DNA of 53,908 nucleotides from Kangiellaceae bacterium (GTDB taxonomy: Bacteria > Pseudomonadota > Gammaproteobacteria > Enterobacterales > Kangiellaceae): the NCBI GenBank assembly GCA_026196875.1, contig JAPHTP010000068.1, positions 1 through 53,908 of the forward strand, in the 5' to 3' direction. Under the pieces are notes generated by a model. The model worked only from the letters and a program-made list of their open reading frames with translations, did not search any database and was not told the DNA's origin. This document shows positions 18,232 through 26,725 of the stretch, piece by piece. The first letter of the stretch is position 1; each line of letters begins with the position of its first letter. Position numbers and translations under genes: made by a program.

Positions 18232-18808
18232 GAAAAATTTAACATTGATAATGACATTAGGTGTTTTATTTTTACATGGAACATTAGTCAATGCTGAAAA
18301 TTTATATGATGAGAATTCATTTCAAGCACTTGTTTCAGATAGAAAGGCATTTCGTGTCGGTGACTCATTGACAGTAGTGGTGGTTGAGGCTGCCAAAGCA
18401 GTTTCTAGAGCCGGGACTGGTAGTGAAAGTAGTACCGATATTGCCGCGGGTAGCAAAGACAATGATTTTGTGCAAAGTGGTTCATTTTCGCTTGGCGCAC
18501 AAAGTGGTGGCGATGCAGTAACCAGTCGTCATGGATTTTTGTCCGCACAACTTGCTGTTACTGTGATCTCAGTTAACAACAATGGGCAGCTAGAAGTGTC
18601 CGGCGAGCAAACAATTGTTATTAATGGCGAACAGCAAAAGATCACTATTTCTGGAAATGTTAGAAAGTCAGATATATCGAAAGATAACACCATTCCTTCA
18701 AACAGATTGACTAACGCGCATATCGAATTTTCGGGGGATGGAGTTGTTGGAAAAGCGCAAGATACCAGCATCTTCTACAAGGTATTTCAGTGGTTGGGGT
18801 TAATATAA
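18221..18808 (+). CDS. flgH: L-ring protein FlgH, lacking the lipoprotein cysteine
   Basis: A 195-residue L-ring protein, slightly shorter than usual. Conserved FlgH features are present: ARKAFRVGDSLTVVVVE-like (RKAFRVGDSLTVVVVEAAKA), GFLSAQLAVTVISV, NGQLEVSGEQTI and ISKDNTIPSNRLTNAHIEF. The signal sequence ends LHGTLVNAENLYDE; no lipobox and no Cys occur in it, whereas FlgH of model flagella is an outer membrane lipoprotein. The ring would thus be secreted by signal peptidase I and held in the outer membrane without a lipid anchor, or anchored by a partner. The start ATG follows GGAGAG. It ends in a TAATG overlap with flgI. Confidence 0.9.
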   Translation: MVFKKNLTLIMTLGVLFLHGTLVNAENLYDENSFQALVSDRKAFRVGDSLTVVVVEAAKAVSRAGTGSESSTDIAAGSKDNDFVQSGSFSLGAQSGGDAVTSRHGFLSAQLAVTVISVNNNGQLEVSGEQTIVINGEQQKITISGNVRKSDISKDNTIPSNRLTNAHIEFSGDGVVGKAQDTSIFYKVFQWLGLI

Positions 18809-19944
18809 TGAAAAGATTTTGCAAGCATGTTCTCTCGTTTTTGTTAGTTGTTTCTTTTTCGAACATCCTCACGCCTGTTAGTTACGCTGGAGCTGGAGTT
18901 CGAATTAAAGATTTAGCAAGAGTAAAAGGTATCCGAGAAAACGCGTTAGTAGGATATGGTATTGTTGTTGGTTTAGCCGGTACGGGAGATTCATCTAGGT
19001 CAAAGTCAACCATTCAATCGATTACTAATACACTGGTACGTTTTGGAGTTACCGTTGATCAAAAGGACGTTCTTAGTAAAAATGTCGCCAGTGTTATGGT
19101 CACTGCAAATTTACCGGCGTTTGCCGAAATTGGCGATAACTTCGACTTACATGTTTCGTCTATGGGTGATGCGAAAAGTCTGGTTGGTGGAACCTTATTA
19201 CTCACGCCTCTTAACGCGCCTAATGGCAAAACTTATGCTCTGGCCCAAGGACAGTTATCTGTAGGGGGATATAAGTTTGATTCCCTTGGCAATTTGGTTC
19301 AAAAAAATCACCCTACGGTTGGCATAATTTCAAAAGGCGCAACAGTAGAAAAGGATACTGCTACTGATTATTTCAGTAATGGTGAATTTAGTCTGATACT
19401 CAATGAGCCAGATTTCACGACTGCTGATAGAGTTGTTTCTCGATTACAACAATCATTTAATAACATTAACGTAGATGCAGTTAATGCCGGAAAAATTAAA
19501 ATAAGGCCAAACAACGCGCTGAACCGAAACCAGCTAACTCGGCTTCTTGCCAAAGTAGAAAACCTAACGATTGCGCCAGATATTAAAGCCAGGGTAGTAG
19601 TCAACGAAAGAACGGGAACCGTTGTTTCCGGAGGCGATGCAAAGGTTTCTGCTGTATCGATATCCCACGGAAACTTAAAGCTCAATATCAATACCCAATA
19701 CAATGTTTCACAACCCAGTTTTTTGCTGCGACCAAGCGAGAGTATTTCTACTCAAGTAGTACCACAAGTTGATATTCAAGCAAACGAAGGAAAAGCACAA
19801 TCCGTAAAGCTGGGTGATGGTACATCTGTGACAGAACTTATCGACGCGCTTCAAGCCGTAAATCTTAGCACTCGAGATACAATTACTGTGCTTCAAGCGA
19901 TCAAACAAGCGGGCGCTCTGCACGCTGAACTAGTCATTCAATAG
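18808..19944 (+). CDS. flgI: P-ring protein FlgI
   Basis: Periplasmic P-ring subunit of about 378 residues, normal for the family. Signal peptide HVLSFLLVVSFSNILTPVSYA is followed by the mature start GAGVRIKDLARVKGIRENAL and by GYGIVVGLAGTGDSS, both diagnostic. The conserved VASVMVTANLPAFAEIGD and SLVGGTLLLTPL segments are intact. I put the start at the ATG in the TAATG overlap with flgH; a GTG at 18790 would extend it by six residues. FlgI forms the peptidoglycan-level bushing around the distal rod. Confidence 0.95.
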   Translation: MKRFCKHVLSFLLVVSFSNILTPVSYAGAGVRIKDLARVKGIRENALVGYGIVVGLAGTGDSSRSKSTIQSITNTLVRFGVTVDQKDVLSKNVASVMVTANLPAFAEIGDNFDLHVSSMGDAKSLVGGTLLLTPLNAPNGKTYALAQGQLSVGGYKFDSLGNLVQKNHPTVGIISKGATVEKDTATDYFSNGEFSLILNEPDFTTADRVVSRLQQSFNNINVDAVNAGKIKIRPNNALNRNQLTRLLAKVENLTIAPDIKARVVVNERTGTVVSGGDAKVSAVSISHGNLKLNINTQYNVSQPSFLLRPSESISTQVVPQVDIQANEGKAQSVKLGDGTSVTELIDALQAVNLSTRDTITVLQAIKQAGALHAELVIQ

Positions 19945-19952
19945 GAGTTGAA

Positions 19953-20327
19953 ATGGACTCAAATATTTCAATAGAGCTAATTTCTTGGGCGATGGATAGG
20001 GCACTTGCCTCACATTCCGTTTCAAGAATGAATGCAGCCAATGCCAGTGTTAAAAATTTTGCGCCAATCAAGATATCTTTTGAAAACCAACTAAGTGCTT
20101 TAGAAAGCGCAAAGACTGTTGATGATATCAATGCGACTTTACACTCAATAAAACAGACTGTTGATCAAATGATGGAACAGAATACAGTGCGAATGAACGG
20201 TGAGACGGTGCAAATTGATCAAGAAGTTAGGGAAATGGTTAAGCATTCCGGATACTACAAGTCCCTTGCTGACGTAATGTCACGCAAAATGGGATTAATG
20301 AAGATAGCTATATCAGGAAGAGGATAG
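19953..20327 (+). CDS. flgB: proximal rod protein FlgB, divergent
   Basis: A 124-residue rod protein assigned FlgB from its position before flgC and fliE and from its C-terminus (YYKSLADVMSRKMGLMKIAISGRG ends like FlgB proteins). The N-terminal axial helix is present (ISWAMDRALASHSVSRMNAA), but the usual N-x-A-N-x-x-T-P-G-Y-K-A motif is replaced by ASVKNFAPIKISF. The start ATG follows GGAG. FlgB sits at the base of the rod, next to FliE. The loss of the motif is real in the sequence; its consequence is unknown. Confidence 0.82.
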   Translation: MDSNISIELISWAMDRALASHSVSRMNAANASVKNFAPIKISFENQLSALESAKTVDDINATLHSIKQTVDQMMEQNTVRMNGETVQIDQEVREMVKHSGYYKSLADVMSRKMGLMKIAISGRG

Positions 20328-20331
20328 TCAA

Positions 20332-20763
20332 ATGGAAATAGCCGAAATCAACGCTATAAGTGAGCTAGCGTTAAGGTTCGAAAGTCTTCGAATGCAGACA
20401 GCCGCTACAAACATTGCATTTGCAAATCAATTGTCGAGTTCACCTGAGACTGTATACAAACCGTTAAGCGTAAAGATTGATGGTTTGGAGAAGGTTAATT
20501 TAGGAATAGCGAGTTTTGACAGTTTCGTTGAGCAAATGCAAAGCGTGCTGAAGGTTGAAATTGTCGAAAACCATAATGTAAAGCCAGTACATGACCCAGA
20601 GAGTCCTTTAGCTGACGAGTCCGGCTTCGTCTATAAACCAGATATTAACATGGTTGATGAGATGTTGACTTTAAACACTGCCACTCGAGCATATGAAGCT
20701 AACATTAGGGCATTTAACACCGCGATTGAAATGAGCCGAAAGGCGCGTGAAATCGGTAAGTAA
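20332..20763 (+). CDS. flgC: proximal rod protein FlgC
   Basis: A 143-residue rod protein. The second conserved block is strong: DPESPLADESGFVYKPDINM, then VDEMLTLNTATRAYEANIRAFNTA, as in FlgC. The N-terminal block LRMQTAATNIAFANQLSSSP is more divergent than the family norm. FlgC stacks with FlgB and FlgF in the proximal rod. It starts 4 bases after flgB and is followed by fliE. Confidence 0.92.
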   Translation: MEIAEINAISELALRFESLRMQTAATNIAFANQLSSSPETVYKPLSVKIDGLEKVNLGIASFDSFVEQMQSVLKVEIVENHNVKPVHDPESPLADESGFVYKPDINMVDEMLTLNTATRAYEANIRAFNTAIEMSRKAREIGK

Positions 20764-20787
20764 GAGAATAAAAGGTAATCAAAAGTA

Positions 20788-21090
20788 ATGGAAATTCAAC
20801 CAATAAGTGGAAGTGCAATAAATCTACTAGATAGTGCCACTCAATCTAATCTTCTTGATAAAGCTGAGCGTTCTGACTTCGCCGATTTTATTAACAGTTC
20901 ACTGTCAACCGTTAATCAAAACTTGGTCGAGAGTAACGAGGTGATAGAAAAGCTAGCATTGGGAAAGACTGAAAATACTCACGAAGTAATAATTGCAATT
21001 GAAAAGGCCAAAATGTCTCTTCAGTTGGCTTCGGAAGTAAGAAATAAGCTTGTTGAAGCTTATAAAGAAATCTTGCGAATGCAGGTATAA
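20788..21090 (+). CDS. fliE: MS-ring to rod adaptor FliE
   Basis: A 100-residue protein. The C-terminal half is the FliE signature: NTHEVIIAIEKAKMSLQLAS-like (sequence TENTHEVIIAIEKAKMSLQL), then EVRNKLVEAYKEILRMQV at the end. FliE is the first export substrate and joins the MS ring and gate to the rod. Normal size and position between flgC and fliF. Confidence 0.92.
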   Translation: MEIQPISGSAINLLDSATQSNLLDKAERSDFADFINSSLSTVNQNLVESNEVIEKLALGKTENTHEVIIAIEKAKMSLQLASEVRNKLVEAYKEILRMQV

Positions 21091-21099
21091 GAGGTATTT

Positions 21100-22593
21100 A
21101 TGTCTGATTTAAATCAAAAAATTCGAAACTCGGATGGAAACATAAAGTCGAGCTTTATCTTTGGTGTTGTAGTAATTCTTGCTGCCACAATCTATTTAGC
21201 ATTTATGTTTTTGAATAAAAACTTTGCTGTATTGTATTCTCAGCTGGATGAAAGTGAAGCGGCTTCAATAGTACAAGGTCTAAAAGATCTAAAAGTGGAT
21301 TATGAGTTAAAGGATGGTGGTTCGACTATTCTTGTTGACGAGTCTCAGGTCAATGAGTCGAAACTTTCACTAATGTCTAGTGGGGCTATCCCAACCAACG
21401 GAGTTGGTCTTGAAATCTTCGACAACACGGACTACGGAATGACCGAGTTCGCACAAAAAGTCAACTTTCAACGAGCAATGCAAGGGGAATTAGCCCGCAC
21501 AATTATGACTTTGGAAGAAGTTAAATTTGCGCGAGTACATTTAACTCTTCCTAAACACAGTATTTTCGCGGACCAACAACAAAAGGCAAAAGCTTCTATA
21601 ACTCTGGTAAAGGAAGAAGGTCTTTATCTAAATGAAAACCAGATCCTTGGGATCCAGAGACTAACTGCTTCATCTGTAGAGAACTTGGATGAGGAGAATG
21701 TTGTTGTTGTTGATGAAAGAGGTATTGATATCTCTGTTAAGAGACAGGCTGATTCCATTCAACAGAACTTTATCGGTTCAACTATTCTTGAACGAAAAAA
21801 GCAATACGAAGACCATTTAAAGACCAAGGTTGAAAGCCTACTTAGAAAAGGGCTTTCTAGCGGAAATTATGCTGTGTCGATTGATGTTGAGCTTGATGTC
21901 AATAAGACTACCTTGGTTACCGAAAACCTAATTACGCCTAAAAATAATGGAAGCGGGTACATAAAAAAGAAAAATGTTTCTACCAAGTTTTCCGAAAATA
22001 ATGATGTTAAAGGTGGGAAAAATCCACAAAAGGCATCTGAGCAAACAAACAACGAATATCTCTATGGTAAAGAAGTGAAGCAAACTGAATATTTAGGTGG
22101 AGGAATTAAGTCAATTTCTGTTGCAGTTATTTTGCCGCCAAGCATTCCGGCTGAACAAGTAGATTCGTTAAGAAAGTTGATTTCTGCAACTGTAGGTATC
22201 GATTCATCCAGAGGAGACAAACTTCAGGTACACCAAATCAATAGAGCTAATGTTGTACAGAATCAAACAACAGCAACTAGCAATGAGACCGAAGGGCCTA
22301 GCAGTGAAGCGGTCATTTTTGAAGAGCAAATATCAGTCCAATCGGATAGTCAAGTTTCAGAAAGCAACTCTAGCGAATCGGTTAGAACTACTCAGCAAAG
22401 CATTGGTGAGCTTATTATCAAAAATGGCCTATGGATTTTGATTGGTCTAGTTATTGTCGCTTTAGTGTCCTTCGTAAGCTTTTTTGCTCGGCGCAAAAGA
22501 GAGAAAGAGCAAAGAGAATTAGTGCTTCAGGAAATTAGAGGGTGGTTAATGAGCGATTCCGATCATCAACGAAGTAACCTAGAGGCAGTCTAA
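21100..22593 (+). CDS. fliF: MS-ring protein FliF
   Basis: A 497-residue FliF, somewhat shorter than the usual 550 or so. A first membrane helix lies near residues 18-38. The ring-building domain (about 45-220) has the YscJ/FliF signature VLYSQLDESEAASIVQGLK and ARVHLTLPKHSIFADQQQKA. A second helix near 440-465 is followed by a basic cytosolic tail. The tail ends LQEIRGWLMSDSDHQRSNLEAV; in motile systems this tail binds the FliG N-terminal domain. An IRxWL-like core is kept here although the next gene is not a normal FliG. Confidence 0.93.
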   Translation: MSDLNQKIRNSDGNIKSSFIFGVVVILAATIYLAFMFLNKNFAVLYSQLDESEAASIVQGLKDLKVDYELKDGGSTILVDESQVNESKLSLMSSGAIPTNGVGLEIFDNTDYGMTEFAQKVNFQRAMQGELARTIMTLEEVKFARVHLTLPKHSIFADQQQKAKASITLVKEEGLYLNENQILGIQRLTASSVENLDEENVVVVDERGIDISVKRQADSIQQNFIGSTILERKKQYEDHLKTKVESLLRKGLSSGNYAVSIDVELDVNKTTLVTENLITPKNNGSGYIKKKNVSTKFSENNDVKGGKNPQKASEQTNNEYLYGKEVKQTEYLGGGIKSISVAVILPPSIPAEQVDSLRKLISATVGIDSSRGDKLQVHQINRANVVQNQTTATSNETEGPSSEAVIFEEQISVQSDSQVSESNSSESVRTTQQSIGELIIKNGLWILIGLVIVALVSFVSFFARRKREKEQRELVLQEIRGWLMSDSDHQRSNLEAV

Positions 22594-22594
22594 G

Positions 22595-23026
22595 GTGAAA
22601 AATGTAAGCAAACCTAAACTGGCTGCTTTGAAGCTTAAGCAGTTAAAGCGAAGAGATCGAAATTGGCTGCTTGAGCAGTTACCTTCAGATTTTGCTGAGT
22701 CTGTGATTAATGAGTTCAGTAAGATCGAGGCGCTCAAAGTTAGTGATGTCGATGGGCTTTTTGAAGAATTAAAGTTTGACGACATTCATAAAAGCTTAGA
22801 TATCAAGTTAAACAAGATAAGGGAGAACGTGTCTCGATTTTCGGATGTTGACTTGTTAATGCTAGCCAATTCATTAGATGAAGATAGCCGAGCTGCGCTT
22901 ATTAGAGAGTGTCAACTACTGGGGAGAACTCAATTATTGAATTGTATTGAGCTACAAGAAAACAATATTTCCTCACCAAGGTTTAAGAAGTTTTTAGTCG
23001 AAAAGTTAGCTTCATCAGTAGGATAG
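22595..23026 (+). CDS. 143-aa helical protein in the fliG position (SctK-like slot)
   Basis: I do not recognise a defined family. The gene sits exactly where fliG is expected, between fliF and fliH, but encodes only 143 residues against about 330 for FliG. It is all helical, with LKRRDRNWLLEQLPSDFAES and VINEFSKIEALKVSDVDGLF faintly resembling the ARM-like repeats of FliG. There is no EHPQ motif and no C-terminal charged torque helix. In injectisomes the same slot between sctJ and sctL is held by sctK, which links the membrane ring to SctQ. By position it may be a FliG remnant or SctK analogue; that is inference. The start is GTG, preceded by AGAGG. Confidence 0.75.
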   Translation: MKNVSKPKLAALKLKQLKRRDRNWLLEQLPSDFAESVINEFSKIEALKVSDVDGLFEELKFDDIHKSLDIKLNKIRENVSRFSDVDLLMLANSLDEDSRAALIRECQLLGRTQLLNCIELQENNISSPRFKKFLVEKLASSVG

Positions 23027-23029
23027 AAT

Positions 23030-23905
23030 ATGAGCCATTTAATACGTTCGACGGAGAAGCAGTTAACGACAGAGGAAATTAATTCCAACGACTCCACTAA
23101 GTTGGAGAAGTCGGCTGAATATAAAATGCAAAGCTTCAAGAGCGAAAAAGTCGACTCTACTCAGGAATCAGGTTTTGTCGCACATGACACTCCAAGCAGC
23201 CATGTTAATGCTTCCGCCAATCAACTATTGGAAAAAGCATATGAGCATGACTCAGGGATCGGAGGAGTAGAGGCCGAGGGAGACGAAAGCAATAATGAAG
23301 GCCAACTAGCGATAGATGATGCGTTTGCTAGAGGGAAAAAAACTGGTGAAGAAGAAGGCTACAACCAAGGCTATGCAAGTGGAGTTAAGGACGGTATTTT
23401 GCAAGGGAAGAAAGAAGCGCTTGCAGAGTACGATAATTCTTTAAGTGATATAAAAAACAGTAAGCAGGTTCTTGAGAAGTCTGTTAATTCTGTCAATGGG
23501 CTGTTGGAGATCCTACAGAATAAGGTGGATCAAGAAACTTCAGTTTTAGAGACGGTTGGAGCAGAGTTAGTGTTTGAAGTACTAACTAAAATCATAGGTA
23601 AGAAGTCTGAAGATAAGACGATGATTGAGGATATCTTAAGACAATGTTTGCAGCAGACAATGAATAACAAAATTGTCAAAATCCGTGTTTCGATCGAGGA
23701 TTATCAGTTCATTACTTCAAATGAGTTAAACGTAAAACTTAAAACTTTGCTCAGTTCGGTAGAAATAAAGCCTGATCCTCAAGTAAGCCTTGGGGGCTGT
23801 GTTGTCGAAACAGACTCGGGCAATCTGGATGCGCGTTTGGAAAATCAGTTAGAAATATTTAAGAATTATCTGGTTGCTATAAACCAGGGAATAAACAAGG
23901 AATAG
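23030..23905 (+). CDS. fliH: export ATPase regulator FliH
   Basis: A 291-residue stator protein of the export ATPase. The N-terminal 100 residues are low complexity and acidic. A GxxxG run follows (TGEEEGYNQGYASGVKDGIL), the hallmark of FliH. The C-terminal domain contains LVFEVLTKIIGKK and a segment with VKIRVSIEDYQFI. FliH dimerises and ties FliI to the C-ring or sorting platform. It begins 3 bases after the short fliG-slot gene. Confidence 0.9.
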   Translation: MSHLIRSTEKQLTTEEINSNDSTKLEKSAEYKMQSFKSEKVDSTQESGFVAHDTPSSHVNASANQLLEKAYEHDSGIGGVEAEGDESNNEGQLAIDDAFARGKKTGEEEGYNQGYASGVKDGILQGKKEALAEYDNSLSDIKNSKQVLEKSVNSVNGLLEILQNKVDQETSVLETVGAELVFEVLTKIIGKKSEDKTMIEDILRQCLQQTMNNKIVKIRVSIEDYQFITSNELNVKLKTLLSSVEIKPDPQVSLGGCVVETDSGNLDARLENQLEIFKNYLVAINQGINKE

Positions 23906-23931
23906 TTTCTTAAGAGTAAGTGTGAATTTAA

Positions 23932-25239
23932 ATGCAGCAGTATCTAGATCAAATTAACAGACTCGACTTATTTCCAAGAAGCGGAAAGGTTCTACAGTAT
24001 GTGGGATTAGTTATAGAAGCATCGGGGCCCGAAGTCAACGTTGGAGATATTTGCAAAGTATTTCCTTCGAATGGAAATGATCCCATTTTTGCAGAAGTTG
24101 TAGGCTTCCGTGATTCTCGGGTTTTATTAATGCCATTTGGCAGAGTAAAAGGGATTTCGTTGGGGAGCGATGTTGTGGCAACTGGCTTGTCAGCAAGTAT
24201 TAAAGTCGGCAATGCGATGCTAGGTCGAGTCCTAGATGCTTTTGCTCGGCCATTAGATGACAAAGAGTATTTTGACGTTGAAGACACTTATCCCCTTTAT
24301 AGTGAGCCATCGAATCCGCTTCAGCGAGAAAAAATTGATACGCAAGTAGTTACTGGCATTAAAAGTATTGATTCTTTTTTACCAATGGCTTTAGGACAAC
24401 GTATGGGAATATTCGCAGGAAGTGGAGTGGGGAAAAGCAGTTTATTAGGAATGTTTTCTAGAAATATAGACTCTGATATCAATGTAATCGCATTAATAGG
24501 AGAAAGAGGAAGAGAAGTTCGAGAGTTTGTAGAAGATGTCCTTGGCGAAGAAGGAATGAAAAGATCTGTTGTTGTAGTTGCGACAGCCGATCAACCTGCA
24601 TTAGTGAGGACCCACGCAGTGTATGCGGCAATGGCAATCGCAGAGTTTTTCAAGGACCAGGGGAAAAAAGTATTGCTAACTCTTGATTCGATTACTCGAT
24701 TTGCAATGGCTCAAAGGGAAATTGGCTTAGCTGTTGGAGAGCCTCCTACAAGTCGAGGTTATACGCCTTCAGTATTTTCATCTCTTTCTCCTATTGTAGA
24801 AAGAGCAGGTAATTTTGAAAATAAGGGAAGCATTAGTGCATTGTTCACAGTGCTTGTCGAGGGGGATGATTTAAACGATCCCATATCGGATTATATGCGA
24901 GGAATTTTGGATGGGCATATTGTCTTGTCTCGCGAACTAGCAAATAAAGGTGTATATCCTTCAATTGATATTTTAAAGAGTAAAAGTCGTTTGTTTGAGA
25001 AGTTGGTAAATAAGGATGAAAGAGAAGTTTTGATTAAGGCGTTGACAATTGTGTCTCGTTACATGGATACCAAGGAGATGATTGATATTGGTGCATATGA
25101 AAGTGGTACTAATGCGCAAGTAGATAGTGCTATTAGGATCTATCCAAAAATAATTGAGTTTATTAAGCAGGAAATGCATAAGTCATTTGAAAGGAAGGAT
25201 GTGTTTTCGGCACTTAGCAATATATTGAGGGAGAGTTAA
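23932..25239 (+). CDS. fliI: flagellar-type export ATPase FliI
   Basis: A 435-residue hexameric ATPase. Walker A GIFAGSGVGKSSLLGMF lies near residues 158-174. Other F1-beta-like features are LIGERGREVREFVED, the Walker B-type strand KVLLTLDSITRFAMAQREIG and PPTSRGYTPSVFSSL. FliI unfolds substrates and releases chaperones at the export gate. The catalytic Glu in the GERGREV segment is present, so it should be active. Placement fliH-fliI-fliJ is canonical. Confidence 0.97.
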   Translation: MQQYLDQINRLDLFPRSGKVLQYVGLVIEASGPEVNVGDICKVFPSNGNDPIFAEVVGFRDSRVLLMPFGRVKGISLGSDVVATGLSASIKVGNAMLGRVLDAFARPLDDKEYFDVEDTYPLYSEPSNPLQREKIDTQVVTGIKSIDSFLPMALGQRMGIFAGSGVGKSSLLGMFSRNIDSDINVIALIGERGREVREFVEDVLGEEGMKRSVVVVATADQPALVRTHAVYAAMAIAEFFKDQGKKVLLTLDSITRFAMAQREIGLAVGEPPTSRGYTPSVFSSLSPIVERAGNFENKGSISALFTVLVEGDDLNDPISDYMRGILDGHIVLSRELANKGVYPSIDILKSKSRLFEKLVNKDEREVLIKALTIVSRYMDTKEMIDIGAYESGTNAQVDSAIRIYPKIIEFIKQEMHKSFERKDVFSALSNILRES

Positions 25240-25244
25240 TTGAT

Positions 25245-25694
25245 ATGGACAACCTGAAAAAGCAAAGTGAAGTTTTGAAGCTATTGCATAAAAGAAAAGA
25301 GTGCGAGATCGAAAGTATATCAGTAGAGCTTAATGACGTTGAACAGCGTTTATCGGCTGATAAGCTTAGAAAGAAAAGCGCCGTCTTTGAGCTAAAGAGT
25401 TGTAGGGAAGGGCTTCTAGCAGGTTCTGGAGAAAAGCTAGATGTCCTCAATATGATTGCTATGCATTCATATGCAAGCAAGATAGAACAAGATATTGATC
25501 TGATTGACAAACAGATTGCTCAAAAAAACTCTGAGCTAGACACTGTTAGAGAAAAGCTCGAGAAGAAGTTAACTGAAGGAAAGCTTTACGAAAAAGCAGT
25601 GGAGAAAAAGGAAAATCTGATTCAAAGAGAACTTGAATCGATTCAAGAAAACGAGTCTCAAGAACTATGGCTTTCTGGAAGGGTTAACAGATGA
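25245..25694 (+). CDS. fliJ: export stalk protein FliJ
   Basis: A 149-residue, highly charged coiled-coil protein, the size and composition of FliJ. Nearly the whole length is predicted helix (for example KRKECEIESISVELNDVEQR and IDKQIAQKNSELDTVREKLE). FliJ is the central stalk of the FliI hexamer and contacts FlhA. Identification rests mostly on position and coiled-coil character, as the family is poorly conserved. The start has a GGGAGAG ribosome-binding site; the stop overlaps the fliK start (ATGA). Confidence 0.85.
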   Translation: MDNLKKQSEVLKLLHKRKECEIESISVELNDVEQRLSADKLRKKSAVFELKSCREGLLAGSGEKLDVLNMIAMHSYASKIEQDIDLIDKQIAQKNSELDTVREKLEKKLTEGKLYEKAVEKKENLIQRELESIQENESQELWLSGRVNR

Positions 25695-26725
25695 CAATTA
25701 TAAATCAATTCTCAGCGACAGTTAATGCTGCATCGCTAAGCGATAAAACGGAATTACCGAATAATGAAGGCGCATCTGAATTCGAGCTTTTGGTTGGAGT
25801 GAAAGCGGGCATTGATGAGGGTAACCAACAACTTGAATCAGGAAATCATGACTCTACAAGGGGAACAAGTGGTGAGCATTTCGAAGCAGAATTGGCGGAT
25901 CTAACTTTAACCGCTAAAGAGGAAAACCCATTTTTTTTAGAAGGAAGGGCTGTTATAGATGTTGATCCGAAAGAACCCTTGGGAATAGATTTTTCTCAGA
26001 CTATGGAAGGCCTAAAGTTGAAAGACAGTAAATTAGGTTCTCTTGTAGGTGAATTATTCGAAATCTCGTTTTCCAATGAGGGGCTTGATAATAAATTGAC
26101 TGAGAAGGTTCTTGAACTGGTAGGATTACTCGATAGCCAAACTGTTGGCTTAGTCGATAATCAATATACGCGCGATTCTTCACCGCACCAGCATAACAAC
26201 TTACAAGTCTATGTTCCCCTATCTTCTGTGGCAGTGGGTAAGCTGTCGCAAGTTTCAGGTGCTGAGGTATTTGAAATGCAATCAGCACAACTGAGGAATG
26301 AAAGCTCGAAAGAGGTGCAAATAAGTAAAGCAAATCAAAATATTCAAGCTCGTTCAATTACGGTAGAAAATTTTGTTGAAAAATTAAGGAAAGCCGACAC
26401 GGTTACTAGCAATAATGCTACGAGTAATACGTCACTTTTTTCTTCAGTGGAGTCGGAATTTAAGCGAACTTCCTCAAGTCAGTATGCATCACTAGTAAGC
26501 CAATCAAACTCTGACTGGCTATCTAAGAAATTGAGCCTGATTGAATCTCAAGACGAACTTTCGGTGTGGTACCGAGATTATAGCTTGGATGAAAAAGAAC
26601 TCTCTAACAAATTGATTGAGTTACGAGGATTGTTTGAGCAAAACCGAAGTATTAAACAAATTGGAATTAATGGAAAAATCGTTTTCACACGAGGTGAAGA
26701 AGGCATTTCCAAGGGGGACATATAA
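25691..26725 (+). CDS. fliK: FliK-like hook-length protein (positional assignment)
   Basis: A 344-residue, largely low-complexity protein rich in Ser, Asn, Glu and Gln. Only the C-terminal 70 residues look folded (WYRDYSLDEKELSNKLIELR then IKQIGINGKIVF). Its place between fliJ and flgD and its composition fit FliK, the secreted molecular ruler that triggers FlhB switching. The typical FliK C-terminal block with L-x-L-x-P-x-x-L-G is not evident, so it is either divergent or a functional analogue. It overlaps both neighbours: ATGA with fliJ and TAATG with flgD. Confidence 0.65.
   Translation: MTIINQFSATVNAASLSDKTELPNNEGASEFELLVGVKAGIDEGNQQLESGNHDSTRGTSGEHFEAELADLTLTAKEENPFFLEGRAVIDVDPKEPLGIDFSQTMEGLKLKDSKLGSLVGELFEISFSNEGLDNKLTEKVLELVGLLDSQTVGLVDNQYTRDSSPHQHNNLQVYVPLSSVAVGKLSQVSGAEVFEMQSAQLRNESSKEVQISKANQNIQARSITVENFVEKLRKADTVTSNNATSNTSLFSSVESEFKRTSSSQYASLVSQSNSDWLSKKLSLIESQDELSVWYRDYSLDEKELSNKLIELRGLFEQNRSIKQIGINGKIVFTRGEEGISKGDI

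Noticed and set aside
22595-23026. Calling this gene fliG outright
   Set aside because: It is under half length and lacks the FliG middle-domain motif and torque helix; position alone is not enough for the name.
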